From contig NC_135359.1 of the NCBI RefSeq assembly GCF_051622035.1, positions 23,842,001-23,906,000 of the forward strand: a stretch of 64,000 nucleotides of DNA, written 5' to 3'. The notes beneath the pieces were generated by a model. It had not been told where the DNA came from and made no database searches. It saw only the letters and a program-made list of their open reading frames with translations. Of this stretch, positions 55,501 through 64,000 are shown piece by piece; the stretch's first letter is position 1; each line of letters opens with the position of its first letter. The translations under genes were made by a program, and so were the position numbers. The DNA is from Arctopsyche grandis. Taxonomy: Eukaryota > Arthropoda > Insecta > Trichoptera > Hydropsychidae.

Positions 55501-58500
55501 TTCAAAACGGCAGCAGTTTGCGCCAAAGTAAAAGTTTAAGTACATTTAGTGTATCGGTCTGGCATTTTTAATTTCACTTTTTGAAATTTTACGACTTTTT
55601 TTTAGTAATTAAAAAGTTTTTAGTCACAGATGATTTTCGGTCGACTAAGTATTCGAATAATTTATTTGACCATTCCCTTTACAGAACTCAATATATGATT
55701 ATATATTAAAATCACATTAATTTATAATAATCTATTGATACTATATGTCTAGAAATTGTAATGCTTTGAATTATAGAATTGGCTTAAAGTCAACTAAATG
55801 ACTGTCCTGTCTAGACTAAACTTAATATTTATACTGACACGAAATGATGGGTCGAAAGATATACAATTCTACTTGTAGAATATTAGTAAAAAACATTTCT
55901 TAAACAAATCATTGTATATGAAGAAACGTGCTACAAATATATTTGTTTCTGGATAGATTTTGAAGTCGAACTAAATAGAATTACAGTATGGAAATTTTAA
56001 TTATTGAAATTGGCATTTTATTTCGTTCAATCATACATTTAATTATAAAAGAAATTCAATTACGAATCAAAATTATCATCAGTCACGTCTGAAAAGTCAT
56101 TCCTCAAGTGCATAATAATATATGAAATGTTGCAAAAATATATGGTATAATAGACGATTTTCTTTCAAATGCAATACAATACAAACGTTTCTTAATAACG
56201 TGCATACACTAATTGAGGAAAATCTTTAAGCACCATTATACGATATTTTGTACGGCTAAATATGGATACTTTGTGATGTGTGCAATGTTGAATTTTTGTC
56301 GCTTTCACTCGTTGTGATATTCGTTGATGTTTCGATGACCAAACGAGGAGACAGATCAGTCGTATGCAATGGTGATGATACAGTTTTGTTTGATAAATAA
56401 TAAACGGAAAGTTACACTCGCACATTTTCATGATTGCAAAAGACGAGGAAATAAACACATTGCACCATTTCTCAAATTGCGTTCAGTGTTCTTATAAACT
56501 TGCTTCGTATTATCGTTGAACGCGGAAGACTACTTCGACGCGCTTTTGGGTCAGTGGTCTATATTGTGAACGAAATTTCCTTTTTATTTAACACACGAAA
56601 ACTGTTTATTTTCAACGACACTGTCTAATTCCGACCGTGTTTATGCGTCTCAATTTTTTTTTCATTTTTTATTTTGTCAATTTAGAACGACCAGACGAAG
56701 CAGCCACTGGATAAAGATAGGTCGACGTCGAAATGCATAAAGCGCAAGAGTTCAGCAGCTTCTTCTACGGCACACGAGATGACCGCCGAAGAACAAGAAT
56801 ACCACAAGCTGAGGCAGCTGTTGCCTTTCGAAGAAGCTGCACCACACCTCAAGCACAATCCTTACATCAGAACCGGTTATAGAAAATTTTTGCCAACCAT
56901 TCTATGTTGGGAAAGGTACGATTGGGATTCGCTGACGTGTATGTACATATATTATACATGTGGATATTTTTACGTTTTAATATAATGTTGTGATGTTTTG
57001 CAGCATTTTTTGGTGGACGAACGAGACTATCAACATATGGTCCCACGTGTTCGGATGGTTCCTGTTCCTCGGACTAACGATCAACGACCTGATGCTGCTG
57101 AACATTCACGCTTCATTCATAGATAAAGTCGTCGTCGGCGTTCTACTTTCGTGCTTTCAGGTGATTCATCTTGTCAGATTGGCCGAATTCTAAATGTGGA
57201 CGTTAACTGATAATCTACACTTTTTAATTGAAAGTGAAAAGTCTGATATATGTATGTATGTAGGTGTATTATTATTATAAATATTAATATTGATCTTGCA
57301 TTGTCTTGGAGCGCTAAAGCGGAAAAACTTACATTAATTATCTATTTATTTAAAAGTATAATATATGTATTATACTTCTGATGTGAAGCCCCTTTCAAAA
57401 TTTTCTTTTAATTAAAAAGTAGCGTCATAAAACAAATTTTAATTACAACTTCAAATGTAATTAGTCGTCTTTCATATTATTTTCCGTCTGAAATAATGTA
57501 CTTGTTGTACGTAGGCATATATGTAATTGGAAAGTCAATGATGTATTCATAGAAAAATACACGAAATTCTTAGAAAGTATTTGTGGTGCGGAATATTATC
57601 GTTTTTCAAATTTATGCAAAGGCATTGAATATAAATCGTTGCTCAATATTAGGACATTTTCGTTTTTGGTGAAATGTTGATGCAAATGATTTTCTACATA
57701 AATTGTATCTCAATATCCAGGGACACGGTGAAGGTTACGTTGCATTTATATAAAAGGTTACAGTATTGATTATACATGTATACACACAAACACAAGAAAC
57801 GCGAGATGAAGTGTCGAACTTGTCGGAATTCGTTTTGTTGAAGAAAGTGAAAGCGTTTTTAAAGGTCGACACCCAATGTTAAACTTGGAAAATGGCTGTG
57901 TTATACAACACGTGTACGCGAGGACACTTTCAATCACATCACGTCCACGTTCAACGAAAATCTAAAACGACAATGACGTGGTAAATTCAACTCGTTGAGA
58001 AACGACACCATTTTTTTTCTCTCCTCATAGAATATACGTATCTTGTGCAATTAGCCGTGCTGTATGCACGTTGCGAAAATTTTATCTCAGTATTGACATC
58101 TATCGGGATTTTCACTTACTAATATTGTTCAAGCTGAACAAGAACTAATATTTTACAGGTTATACTGTTGAAACAGCATCATAATTACCTCACCATACCT
58201 ATTACAAATATTTAAAATTATTATAAACAAAACAAAAGCAAATATATAGTGAAATTTAAAAAAATATATGTAATATGAAAATTTTCAAATAGTACATTAT
58301 TGAATTTCTTATACTTTCTTGAATATATGTGGTGAAATTGGAAATTTTATTCATTAAATAATAACGATTTTATACTTTTACATGTCAGGAAATATCAATC
58401 AAGGTTTTTTATACATTTTAAACCTTCATACAATTCAGTGCTGTCACCCAGTGCGTTTCCGAGGGTTTCCAGAAACCCATTGTTAAAAATCCTAAGTTTC

Positions 58501-60380
58501 TGGAAACCCGTTGTTCCAATAATAAAATATCCATAATTTTTATAAAAATTCATTACAGCTTTGAAAAAAACTATAGTTGAGATAAGTTAGACTTACAATT
58601 GATAGTGTAGCTGGTAGTACATAAATGAAATATGCACTATGGACTCGGGTTTCCCAGCAGAAAATAATCATTTATAAGCATTATTAGCAATGAGAAGCTC
58701 TTTTCATTTAAAAAAAAAAGTAGTTGTCGATTTAAAACAAATAATTAATTTACTGGTTTATTTAAAATACTAATATTTTTGAGTATTTACAGAAACATTA
58801 TATGTAGTTCATTTTACTTTAGTTCCAAGGTTTAAAAATTACGAGCTCCATGAAAGGCTGGGAACACTTACTTGAAATTAATCCACAAATTATAATTAAA
58901 TTCAAACGTTTTTAGAAAAAAATTCATTTGCGGGGTTAATATATTATATTATAACAAAAAAAAGTATTTATAATTTGAATGCAATCTACCTTGAGCAGCC
59001 ATTTTCAGTAAATTTCGATAATAATAAACGAAAAATGCTCAAACACATCACTTTTTCATGGGTAATAAATAATAACTTATTATACTAATATTGATATTTC
59101 GGAAAAAAATCCTCCTGCGGCGCTAAAGAAAACATTCCATAAGAAATAAACTGTCCAATTGTTCTATTTTGACTAGAACATCCATATTTTTTTAGTATTT
59201 CTTATTAATTTCGAATGATTACTAGTGGCGCTTTTTAAAATTTATATTATAATATGTATTTCATTATATTTTGGTATTTCATTATATTATGACACCACTG
59301 CATATACATATGTATTCAATAAAAATTTTATCTTCAAAATGATATATTTGCAAGTAACTAATAAATTAACACTTAAATATTTAACAATGGATCAAAATGA
59401 TGCTCACCGTAGTCCACAAGCAAATTATAAACGTATAATGAAGCTGTTAATCTCAACGTTTCATAGTTTGATAAAATAACACATAGAATATGATTTTAAA
59501 ATCTTAATAAACATTGTATTTTTCATTCGAATGTATGTATTATGACTATTTATAAGCCAAATATAACCATTATTATATTATTTTGCGACAGATTGAATCT
59601 TTTATAGAGTAAATGTATACTTCTCATGAAAAATATTGTAATTACAGGTTTGTATGATATCGTCGAGTCTCTATCATACATTTTCATGTAGATCAGAAGA
59701 CACGTACAATTGTTTCTTAATGTATGATCTATTTGGAATTGCCCTATCCCTGTTGGCCATATACACCTCAGGGGTCTATTACGCCTTTTGGTGCCATGAG
59801 GTATACATTATATATTATACATATCATTATAATCATAATTATTGGAGTGTGTCCTATTATCACTGACGAATCTTTATTCCCAGACTTTAAGGTGGTTTTA
59901 TTTGATATCGGTCACATTGATCTTTGCTGTTGCAATGTTAGTTCAATTACCAAGATATAAAATCAACGCCAATGTTAAAATGTTGATATTCGTCGCATGG
60001 GCTGCATACGGGGTCGTTCCTACGCTGCATTGGGCAGTTGCTATGGGAGGTTTTGACAATCCCATGGTTCAAGTGAGTCAAATTCTGTTTAATCAATTTG
60101 GTTTAATATGTGTTTACTCCGTATTATTAATAATGAATGTTTTCAGTTGTTGTTCCCCCGTGTAATTGGCATGTACCTCATCAGCGGCATAGCGTTTATT
60201 ATTTATCTGTTGAAAGTGCCCGAGCGTTGGTGCGCCGGTAAATTTGACTTCATCGGTCATTCCCATCAATGGTGGCATTTGTTTGTCGTCCTTGCACTTT
60301 ATTATTGGCACAATTCGGGTATGATATATGTACAGTACAGAATGAACCACGGCTGTGCAAATACTATGAGAATATTTTAA
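43547..60380 (+). CDS. PAQR3: PAQR3-type seven-helix membrane protein (progestin and adipoQ receptor family)
   Basis: Membrane protein of the PAQR/hemolysin III superfamily. The vertebrate member PAQR3 (RKTG) sits in the Golgi and tethers Raf kinase; function here is inferred. Coding exons: 43547-43633, 56686-56915, 57004-57160, 59648-59800, 59884-60072 and 60147-60380. They sum to 1050 bases (349 residues plus TAA). Family signatures: NPYIRTGYR before helix 1, NETINIWSH (His120), SSSLYH (His168), Asp185 in MYDLFG, TLHW, and HSHQWWH giving the HxxxH pair His312/His316. His168, Asp185, His312 and His316 correspond to the zinc-site residues of adiponectin receptors. Exon 1 (MSITKTLTNKLAECSEMDFS…) is joined by phase-0 GT/AG sites across a 13 kb intron and is less certain than exons 2-6. 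An internal start at Met61 in exon 2 (MTAEEQEYH) is the alternative. Confidence 0.9.
44000..44384. mobile_element. Long-TIR hairpin MITE with 9 bp target duplication
   Basis: The whole 385 bp is a near-perfect inverted repeat. The left arm 44000-44201 and right arm 44217-44384 match almost base for base around a 15-base loop, except for a roughly 35-base indel near 44055-44100. Flanking ATTTAACAA (43991-43999 and 44385-44393) is a perfect 9 bp target duplication. The ends read CGGTCT and, reverse-complemented, GGGTCT. A 9 bp duplication with long inverted repeats fits Mutator-like elements best; an 8 bp hAT reading is less likely. No transposase frame is present. It lies 366 bp downstream of PAQR3 exon 1. 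Confidence 0.92.
45490..45910. mobile_element. SINE-family fragments, mixed orientation
   Basis: TTGTTGAAACGGTTCCTCAT near 45583 matches the same string in the 48990-49400 copy. CTACCCCTGAGCGACA occurs at about 45690 and 45870 as the reverse complement of that copy's GTGTCGCTCAGGGGTAG. The segment between them (TTAAACTT…ATAAATTTATAGAT…AATAATGGCGACAAATAAT) mirrors the tail of that copy. So a plus-oriented head lies next to minus-oriented tails. Confidence 0.7.
46030..46185 (-). mobile_element. SINE-family fragment
   Basis: On the minus strand it contains TTGTTGAAACGGTTCCTCAT, then AAATCGGCAAACCC, TATTTGAATATTATTTCAG and ATTTATAATCTATTAATTT, the same order as the 49150-49265 part of the full SINE. 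A local inverted duplication of TATATACAAGTTTA lies at 46067-46100. Confidence 0.75.
47149..47223. repeat. (TATGATAT)n 8 bp microsatellite
   Basis: About nine successive copies of TATGATAT with one G substitution and one inserted C. It is a pure AT-type satellite tract inside PAQR3 intron 1. Confidence 0.9.
48645..48758. repeat. Imperfect 30 bp hairpin, possible MITE relic
   Basis: The left arm (48645-48675, ending ACGGAATATCTGGCAC) and the right arm (48727-48758, starting GTGCCAGATGTTCCGTGATC) pair at roughly 24 of 28 positions around a 51-base loop. Weaker complementarity continues outward. The GC content is higher than the surroundings. The 89-codon open frame across it shows no family motif. 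Confidence 0.55.
48990..49400 (+). mobile_element. tRNA-derived SINE
   Basis: The head has an A-box-like TAGCTCGTTG (48992-49001) and a good B box GGTTCAAGCC (49035-49044) at tRNA spacing, in a context (GGTTGCCAGGTTCAAGCCC) like a tRNA T-arm. The body contains GTCAGACTTGG, TTGTTGAAACGGTTCCTCAA and the tail GTGTCGCTCAGGGGTAGCCC, all recurring at 45.5-46.2 kb. The RNA polymerase III boxes with dispersed truncated copies fit a tRNA-derived SINE. The element's 3' end and target duplication are not certain. Confidence 0.75.
53038..53773. mobile_element. hAT element, non-autonomous, perfect 8 bp target duplication
   Basis: Starts CAGTGACGTGCCATGA and ends (reverse complement) CAGTGGCGTTTCATCA. It is flanked on both sides by ATTTGGAT (53030-53037 and 53774-53781), a perfect 8 bp duplication. 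Sub-terminal GGGACTAGG (left) is mirrored by CCTAGCTCC (right). It is 736 bp. The minus-strand open frames at 53389-53659 show no hAT dimerisation or DDE motif, so it is a non-autonomous copy. It shares its CAGTGACGTGCC end with the MITE at 22158. Confidence 0.9.
53928..54258. mobile_element. 331 bp MITE with about 50 bp TIRs and TTAGG-like centre
   Basis: The left end TCTCTAAAATAGCTCGCACG and the reverse complement of the right end agree over about 24 bases without change and continue imperfectly to AAATCAAACG. No coding frame is present. The interior carries TTAGG-related words (54093-54122) and an ACGTTTCAGTG…CACTG pair. A target duplication could not be defined, so the superfamily is open. 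Confidence 0.85.
54091..54160 (+). repeat. Degenerate interstitial TTAGG-like tract
   Basis: GATTAGG-TTAGG-CTAGG-TTAAG-TTAGAG runs at 54093-54119, with further ATTAGG and TTAGGG words to 54158. TTAGG is the common insect telomere repeat. This short degenerate run inside a MITE is most likely chance or a simple repeat rather than a fused telomere. Confidence 0.5.
57161..59647 (+). other. PAQR3: PAQR3 intron 3
   Basis: AT-rich intron from gtgatt to ttacag. Notable content is a GGGTTTCCAGAAACCC palindrome at 58463-58478, echoed as GTTTCTGGAAACCC at 58496-58509. The open frame at 59225-59479 is AT-biased and shows no motif. Confidence 0.7.
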
Positions 60381-60635
60381 ACGATCGTTAAAATCTGAAC
60401 TCCTCACCTGTGATACAACAAGCGAATTTCTAATGTAAACTTTCTACGCGTGAAAGATGATGATATTAAAAAAAATTACCATAGTATGCTGTACTTGTGC
60501 TGTCTTCGAATTGATTTAGGTCTATTTATTGTCTTGAATCATTCCAATAATATTATTTAAATTACTTTATTGAAATGCATAGTACAGTATCATTGAATGT
60601 AATTAAGATCTTTGATTAAATTTAAATTTATTTGT

Positions 60636-60641
60636 AATAAA
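60636..60641 (+). terminator. Candidate PAQR3 polyadenylation signal
   Basis: AATAAA 256 bases after the PAQR3 stop codon, the first canonical hexamer downstream. Other candidates lie further on (for example near 60954). Usage is not demonstrated. Confidence 0.4.
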
Positions 60642-61300
60642 AAAAAACACACACACATTGAATGACATTCGGTTAATATTTATTTTAGTTTTTACTTTTC
60701 TTGCTTGATACCATTTACCATATTATAAATACATAGGGGTTCAGAAAATAAGTTAGGGAATACATTTACTGAATAACTCATTCCATGTGATAGTAAAAAT
60801 AGTGTGCATAGTGTGCGCATAAATTAAAATTAATTTTCATACAGATCTATCAAGATGTACAGTTTGTGTTTTTTAGAATTTTATTTATTTTATTTTTGTA
60901 TATATTTTAAATGGGTTGAGCTATTATTATGGATATGTAAAATTTTATGTAGAAATAAATATAAACTGAAGCTACTAGGTGACCTTATATAAATATTTCA
61001 AATGCACATTCTTAAGGGGAATCTTGTGCATCACATAGTTTTGAATTACTATTATTTTTTTTGTTTTGTTTAAGACTATTACTTGTCGGACCAAAAAAAA
61101 ACTATTTTTGTTGTTGTTTCTTTTTATTTTAGGTTTAGGTATAAGTTTTTTTAATTATTATTTGTGTTAGCACCTATCTTAGTAAAACAACTTAAATTTT
61201 AATATTTACACAAAAGAATAAAAAACTTAAAATTATTCAACGAGTTTTATTACAGAAAAGTCGTAAGAAAACAAAGACAAATTTAAGATAATTAATTATA
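60642..61300. other. Intergenic stretch downstream of PAQR3
   Basis: AT-rich, with several AATAAA hexamers and poly-T runs. No gene or transposon end was recognised. Confidence 0.5.
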
Positions 61301-61301
61301 C

Positions 61302-61885
61302 AGGTTTTTCAATCCAAATTGACCCTTTTTCATTTCAAATCGACCCATTTTCATTTCGAATTAAACCTTTTTCATTTCAAATTGAAATGAAGTTAATTTG
61401 AAAAGATAAAACCCCTTGGAAAACAATACACATGTATATCATGTCATGTAAGACAATCAAGATAAATGTAAAGTTATTTGAGAAGCAGTTGTCAAATTCG
61501 TTTTGAAAACTCTTATAAAAAGCAAAAAACAGTTTTTTAAAAACATACCTCTTCTATAATTTGTATATAAAATTATTATTTTGAATAAAAACACCAATAA
61601 TTTTTTTTTCTACCGCCATCTATGTTTAAAACTAAAAAAAAAAGTCAACGGTAAACGTCACCGACTATCTCGCCAGGCAGATTTGAAAAGCTTCTTAAAC
61701 GAAATTTTATCTCTATCGTAATGGCGGAGGATCCATTTACTTATATTGATGACCAAAATGAGCAATATAGCAAAGTATGAAAACGATCGGATAAGAGGCA
61801 AACTTTTTCCTGAATTGTAATCGTAAGTGAAACGTAAAGGAGGTATGTAATAATAAAAAGGGTCAATTTGGAATGAAAAACCTGA
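61302..61885. mobile_element. TIR element (MITE) with CAGGTTTTTCA ends
   Basis: The left end CAGGTTTTTCAATCCAAATT followed by GACCCTTTTT and the reverse complement of the right end differ at one of about 30 positions. The left end runs into a 21 bp tandem repeat (CAAATTGACC then CTTTTTCATTT, three copies, 61315-61377). It is about 585 bp. No clear target duplication was found. No transposase frame is supported; the minus-strand frame at 61658-61945 crosses the right end and is not coding. Confidence 0.75.
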
Positions 61886-61899
61886 ATAAAAAACAGCTG

Positions 61900-63595
61900 A
61901 GGGGTACCAAACCATAACGTTGTAAGTGCCACATATATCTTGCACCTTGCATTACTTGCACCTTAAATGCCGCCTCTAGCGGTAGAAACCGAAATAGTGA
62001 TGCATAGCGTTGTAAGTATGTACCTTATTAATTGCACTGTCATTTGTACCGTCAGTTTCGTAAATATGGCAGACGAAGTGGATACGTCAACAACGAGTTT
62101 TTCAAGAAAACCTGTTGCAAACAAACTCCAATGGAAAAAAACTATAAAAAAATTAACAGAAACAGCGGATTATCTTATACGAATTCGAAAAATATAGTGG
62201 TATCAGAAAAAAATGAACCAAAAGAGATGTATTGAGAAAAAGTAGCCTGATACCATGATCTGTTGTGAGATTTATTGCTGTTAGACTTTTTTTAGGTATC
62301 TTGTAAATGCCAGTTCTCCTGCAAATGCTTAACTTTGGAATGCCGTAAACGACTATTTCAGTACTTTTGGGCAGCAAGCTTACCTAAAAAATCTAATCCG
62401 GTCTTGTCTCATAAAAAGAAGAAGGCATGGGAATTACGATGAAGCAGCGAACAGTCGACGACAACACACTTTTAAATTCGTTTTAATAATTAGAGGCAAG
62501 TCTGAAGTTCAGGTAAGTCAATATTTATTTGTGTATCAAACAGTTTGTTCCTCAATTTTCTGCTATCTATTGTATTTATTATTTTCATTACAGGTATGTA
62601 AGAAGATATTTTGCGAAACGTTTGGTATCACTCAACGCCGTGTGCAGCTTTTGTCTGAGAAAATAAGTGTTTGCACAAATCCTGTTTGTACAAATTTTTC
62701 ACGTGTAATGAGATAGAATATACAAACCAAAACTGGTCCTGTGGTTTGATAAGTGTGCAGGCCAAAACAAAAACCAGGCCATACTTTCAATGCTTCTAAT
62801 TCTAGTTGCCAAAAAGATACTTTTCGGAAATCATTCATAAATTTCCCGCGAAAGTCTGATTGAGACTATACGATTTTTGAGAAGCAGAAAAGACGTGCAG
62901 CTCCTATTGTTCCGGCAGACTTAATTGCAAATGCTGAATAGAAATATCGATTCTTGGTAATGAGTCCTACGGCATTCTTTAACTGGATGAATATTGCTAA
63001 AAAAATGATTAACATCAACAGCTGATAATATCTTCAGCCGTCATGAGCAAACAACAAGGCTTGTAGTGAAATGAGCCCATGGCTTACAACTTCATTGCTG
63101 CAACCAGAGGTCAATAAGTAGTTTTTTTTGTTTTTTTGTATGTTTTCATTTTTAATATACTTTATTTAATTGACAATGAGTTTTATTTTGTTTAAAATAA
63201 TTTCAAATTTTGTCAAAGATAGGTATGGTTTAGTTTGTACATTATTTTTAGTACACGGTCCTCGAGGGACTATGGCACACGGACAACGCTATAGAAGTTG
63301 TCCATTTATTATTATGAATCGTCCCACTAACCATTCTGTTGTGCAAGTAAAGTAGTACATTCAACATTATGAAATGTAAAAATAATGGCAATTAAACGCT
63401 TAATTATTTTTATTTATTTTTTATTATATCTAAGATTTATTGGATGCTCAATGAATGATTATATTACCTCACAAAAGAATTATAGTTTAGTATTAAATAT
63501 CGCAAGAATGAATTTATACATTATTTATTAATTAAACAGTTTTAAATCTCTCCTGAAAAACTAAACTGCACTCGAAACGTTATGGTTTGGACCCT
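61900..63595. mobile_element. Decayed 1.7 kb DNA transposon with inverted termini
   Basis: Left terminus AGGGGTACCAAACCATAACG, then TTGTAAGTGC. Reverse-complemented right terminus AGGGTCCAAACCATAACGTT, then TCGAGTGC. They share CCAAACCATAACGTT exactly plus looser matches on both sides. Between them lies the broken transposase-like gene at 62066-63060, in the direction left to right. No target duplication is obvious at the edges (CAGCTG against ATAATTAT), so the superfamily cannot be named from the termini. Confidence 0.7.
62066..63060 (+). pseudogene. Broken intron-containing transposase-like gene
   Basis: Motifs appear in order but in different frames: MADEVDTSTTSFSRKP at 62066; GLSYTNSKNIVVSEK near 62170; a cysteine cluster SCKCQFSCKCLTLECRKR with FQYFWA at 62299-62370; TFKFVLIIRGKSEVQ to 62512; VCKKIFCETFGITQRRV from 62594; an acidic motif WFDKCAGQNKNQAILSML at 62742; and DYTIFEKQKRRAAPIVPADL at 62864. 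An intron 62513-62593 (gtaagt…ttacag) joins the fourth and fifth in phase. I recognise this motif series from uncharacterised insect multicopy genes related to transposases but cannot name the family. At least three frameshifts or stops make it non-functional. Confidence 0.7.
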
Positions 63596-64000
63596 ATAAT
63601 TATTTAGTACTAAAAAAATATTAATATATATTAAAAAGTGACATCTATTGGTAAATATATATTTTGAAGTACACGTTTAGTTCGTAAATGTTTTAATAAA
63701 ATTCTAAAGATGTCGCTATAAATTACAATTTAAATTCACAACAATTATTATGAATGATAAAATATTATACATATATTTTATTCTATTATTTCAAATTAAT
63801 TTAAATATTTTTAAAATTTCAATCAGAATTCTTAATAATATGTCCGATTGTAAAATTATAAAACTTTTTATAGATACACACATATTACCAAAAATATAAA
63901 TTTTCCTAACATTTGTATTAGTAAAAAGTTGATATAGATTAGAATTGAATTCCGAACTGTTTTCAAATGACCGTCAACATCCCAAGCATGGTGAGCAAAT
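63596..64000. other. Right-edge intergenic DNA
   Basis: Very AT-rich. ACATCTATTGGTAAATATAT near 63643 and AGATGTCGCTATAAAT near 63707 are weakly inverted. No gene is seen before the window ends. Confidence 0.4.

Larger units (their letters stand above)
43634..56685 (+). other. PAQR3: PAQR3 intron 1, transposon-rich
   Basis: From gtaatt after the exon 1 ATG codon to tttag before AACGAC. It contains the hairpin MITE (44000-44384), a degenerate hAT with SINE fragments (45218-46674), an 8 bp microsatellite (47149-47223), a hairpin (48645-48758), a SINE (48990-49400), a hAT element (53038-53773) and another MITE (53928-54258). Stretches between, such as 49400-53030 and 54260-56680, are AT-rich with CATA tracts and no recognisable gene. 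Confidence 0.75.

Overview
This is a piece of an AT-rich insect nuclear genome. Three spliced protein-coding genes can be assembled completely from it; the rest is introns and intergenic DNA rich in CATA/TATG microsatellites and decayed transposons. The insect assignment rests on a Cad87A-type cadherin, a family known from Drosophila and other insects, on insect-style short introns of about 50-100 bp inside that gene, and on the absence of any operon-like layout. The order cannot be fixed from the sequence alone.

Layout. 1-18.1 kb is intergenic or 5' non-coding, with a 54-55 bp degenerate tandem repeat at the left edge, four copies in the window of an RTE-like non-LTR retrotransposon 3' end (two of them here as tandem fragments and one full end), a Tc1-like relic, an LTR-like segment and a GC-rich inverted repeat. 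18.4-33.0 kb (+) is the cadherin gene: 27 coding exons, 1899 codons, 14 extracellular cadherin repeats, one membrane span and a short tail. Its 6 kb first intron carries a hAT-type MITE. 34.8-40.3 kb (-) is the UBE2D/effete ubiquitin-conjugating enzyme: 5 coding exons, 147 residues, with its first exon inside an extremely GC-rich island that stands out from the AT-rich surroundings. 43.5-60.4 kb (+) is a PAQR3-type seven-helix protein: 6 coding exons, 349 residues. Its first coding exon of 29 codons is 13 kb upstream of the rest.

The PAQR3 first intron is a transposon trap. It holds a near-perfect 385 bp hairpin MITE with a 9 bp target-site duplication 366 bp after the exon 1 donor, a degenerate hAT element with tRNA-derived SINE fragments inside it, a further SINE copy with a recognisable B box, a hAT element with a perfect 8 bp target-site duplication, and another MITE whose centre holds TTAGG-like repeats. 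The right edge (61.3-63.6 kb) holds a TIR element and, next to it, a 1.7 kb decayed DNA transposon. The latter has clear terminal inverted repeats and an intron-containing broken transposase-like gene of a family I recognise by motif but cannot name.

The three genes do not form an obvious functional unit. Cad87A and eff are convergent with about 1.8 kb between stop codons. eff and PAQR3 are divergent with about 3.3 kb between start codons, and a composite ETS/CRE site lies between them. Exon boundaries were deduced by eye from GT/AG sites, phase continuity and family knowledge; no alignment or expression data were used.
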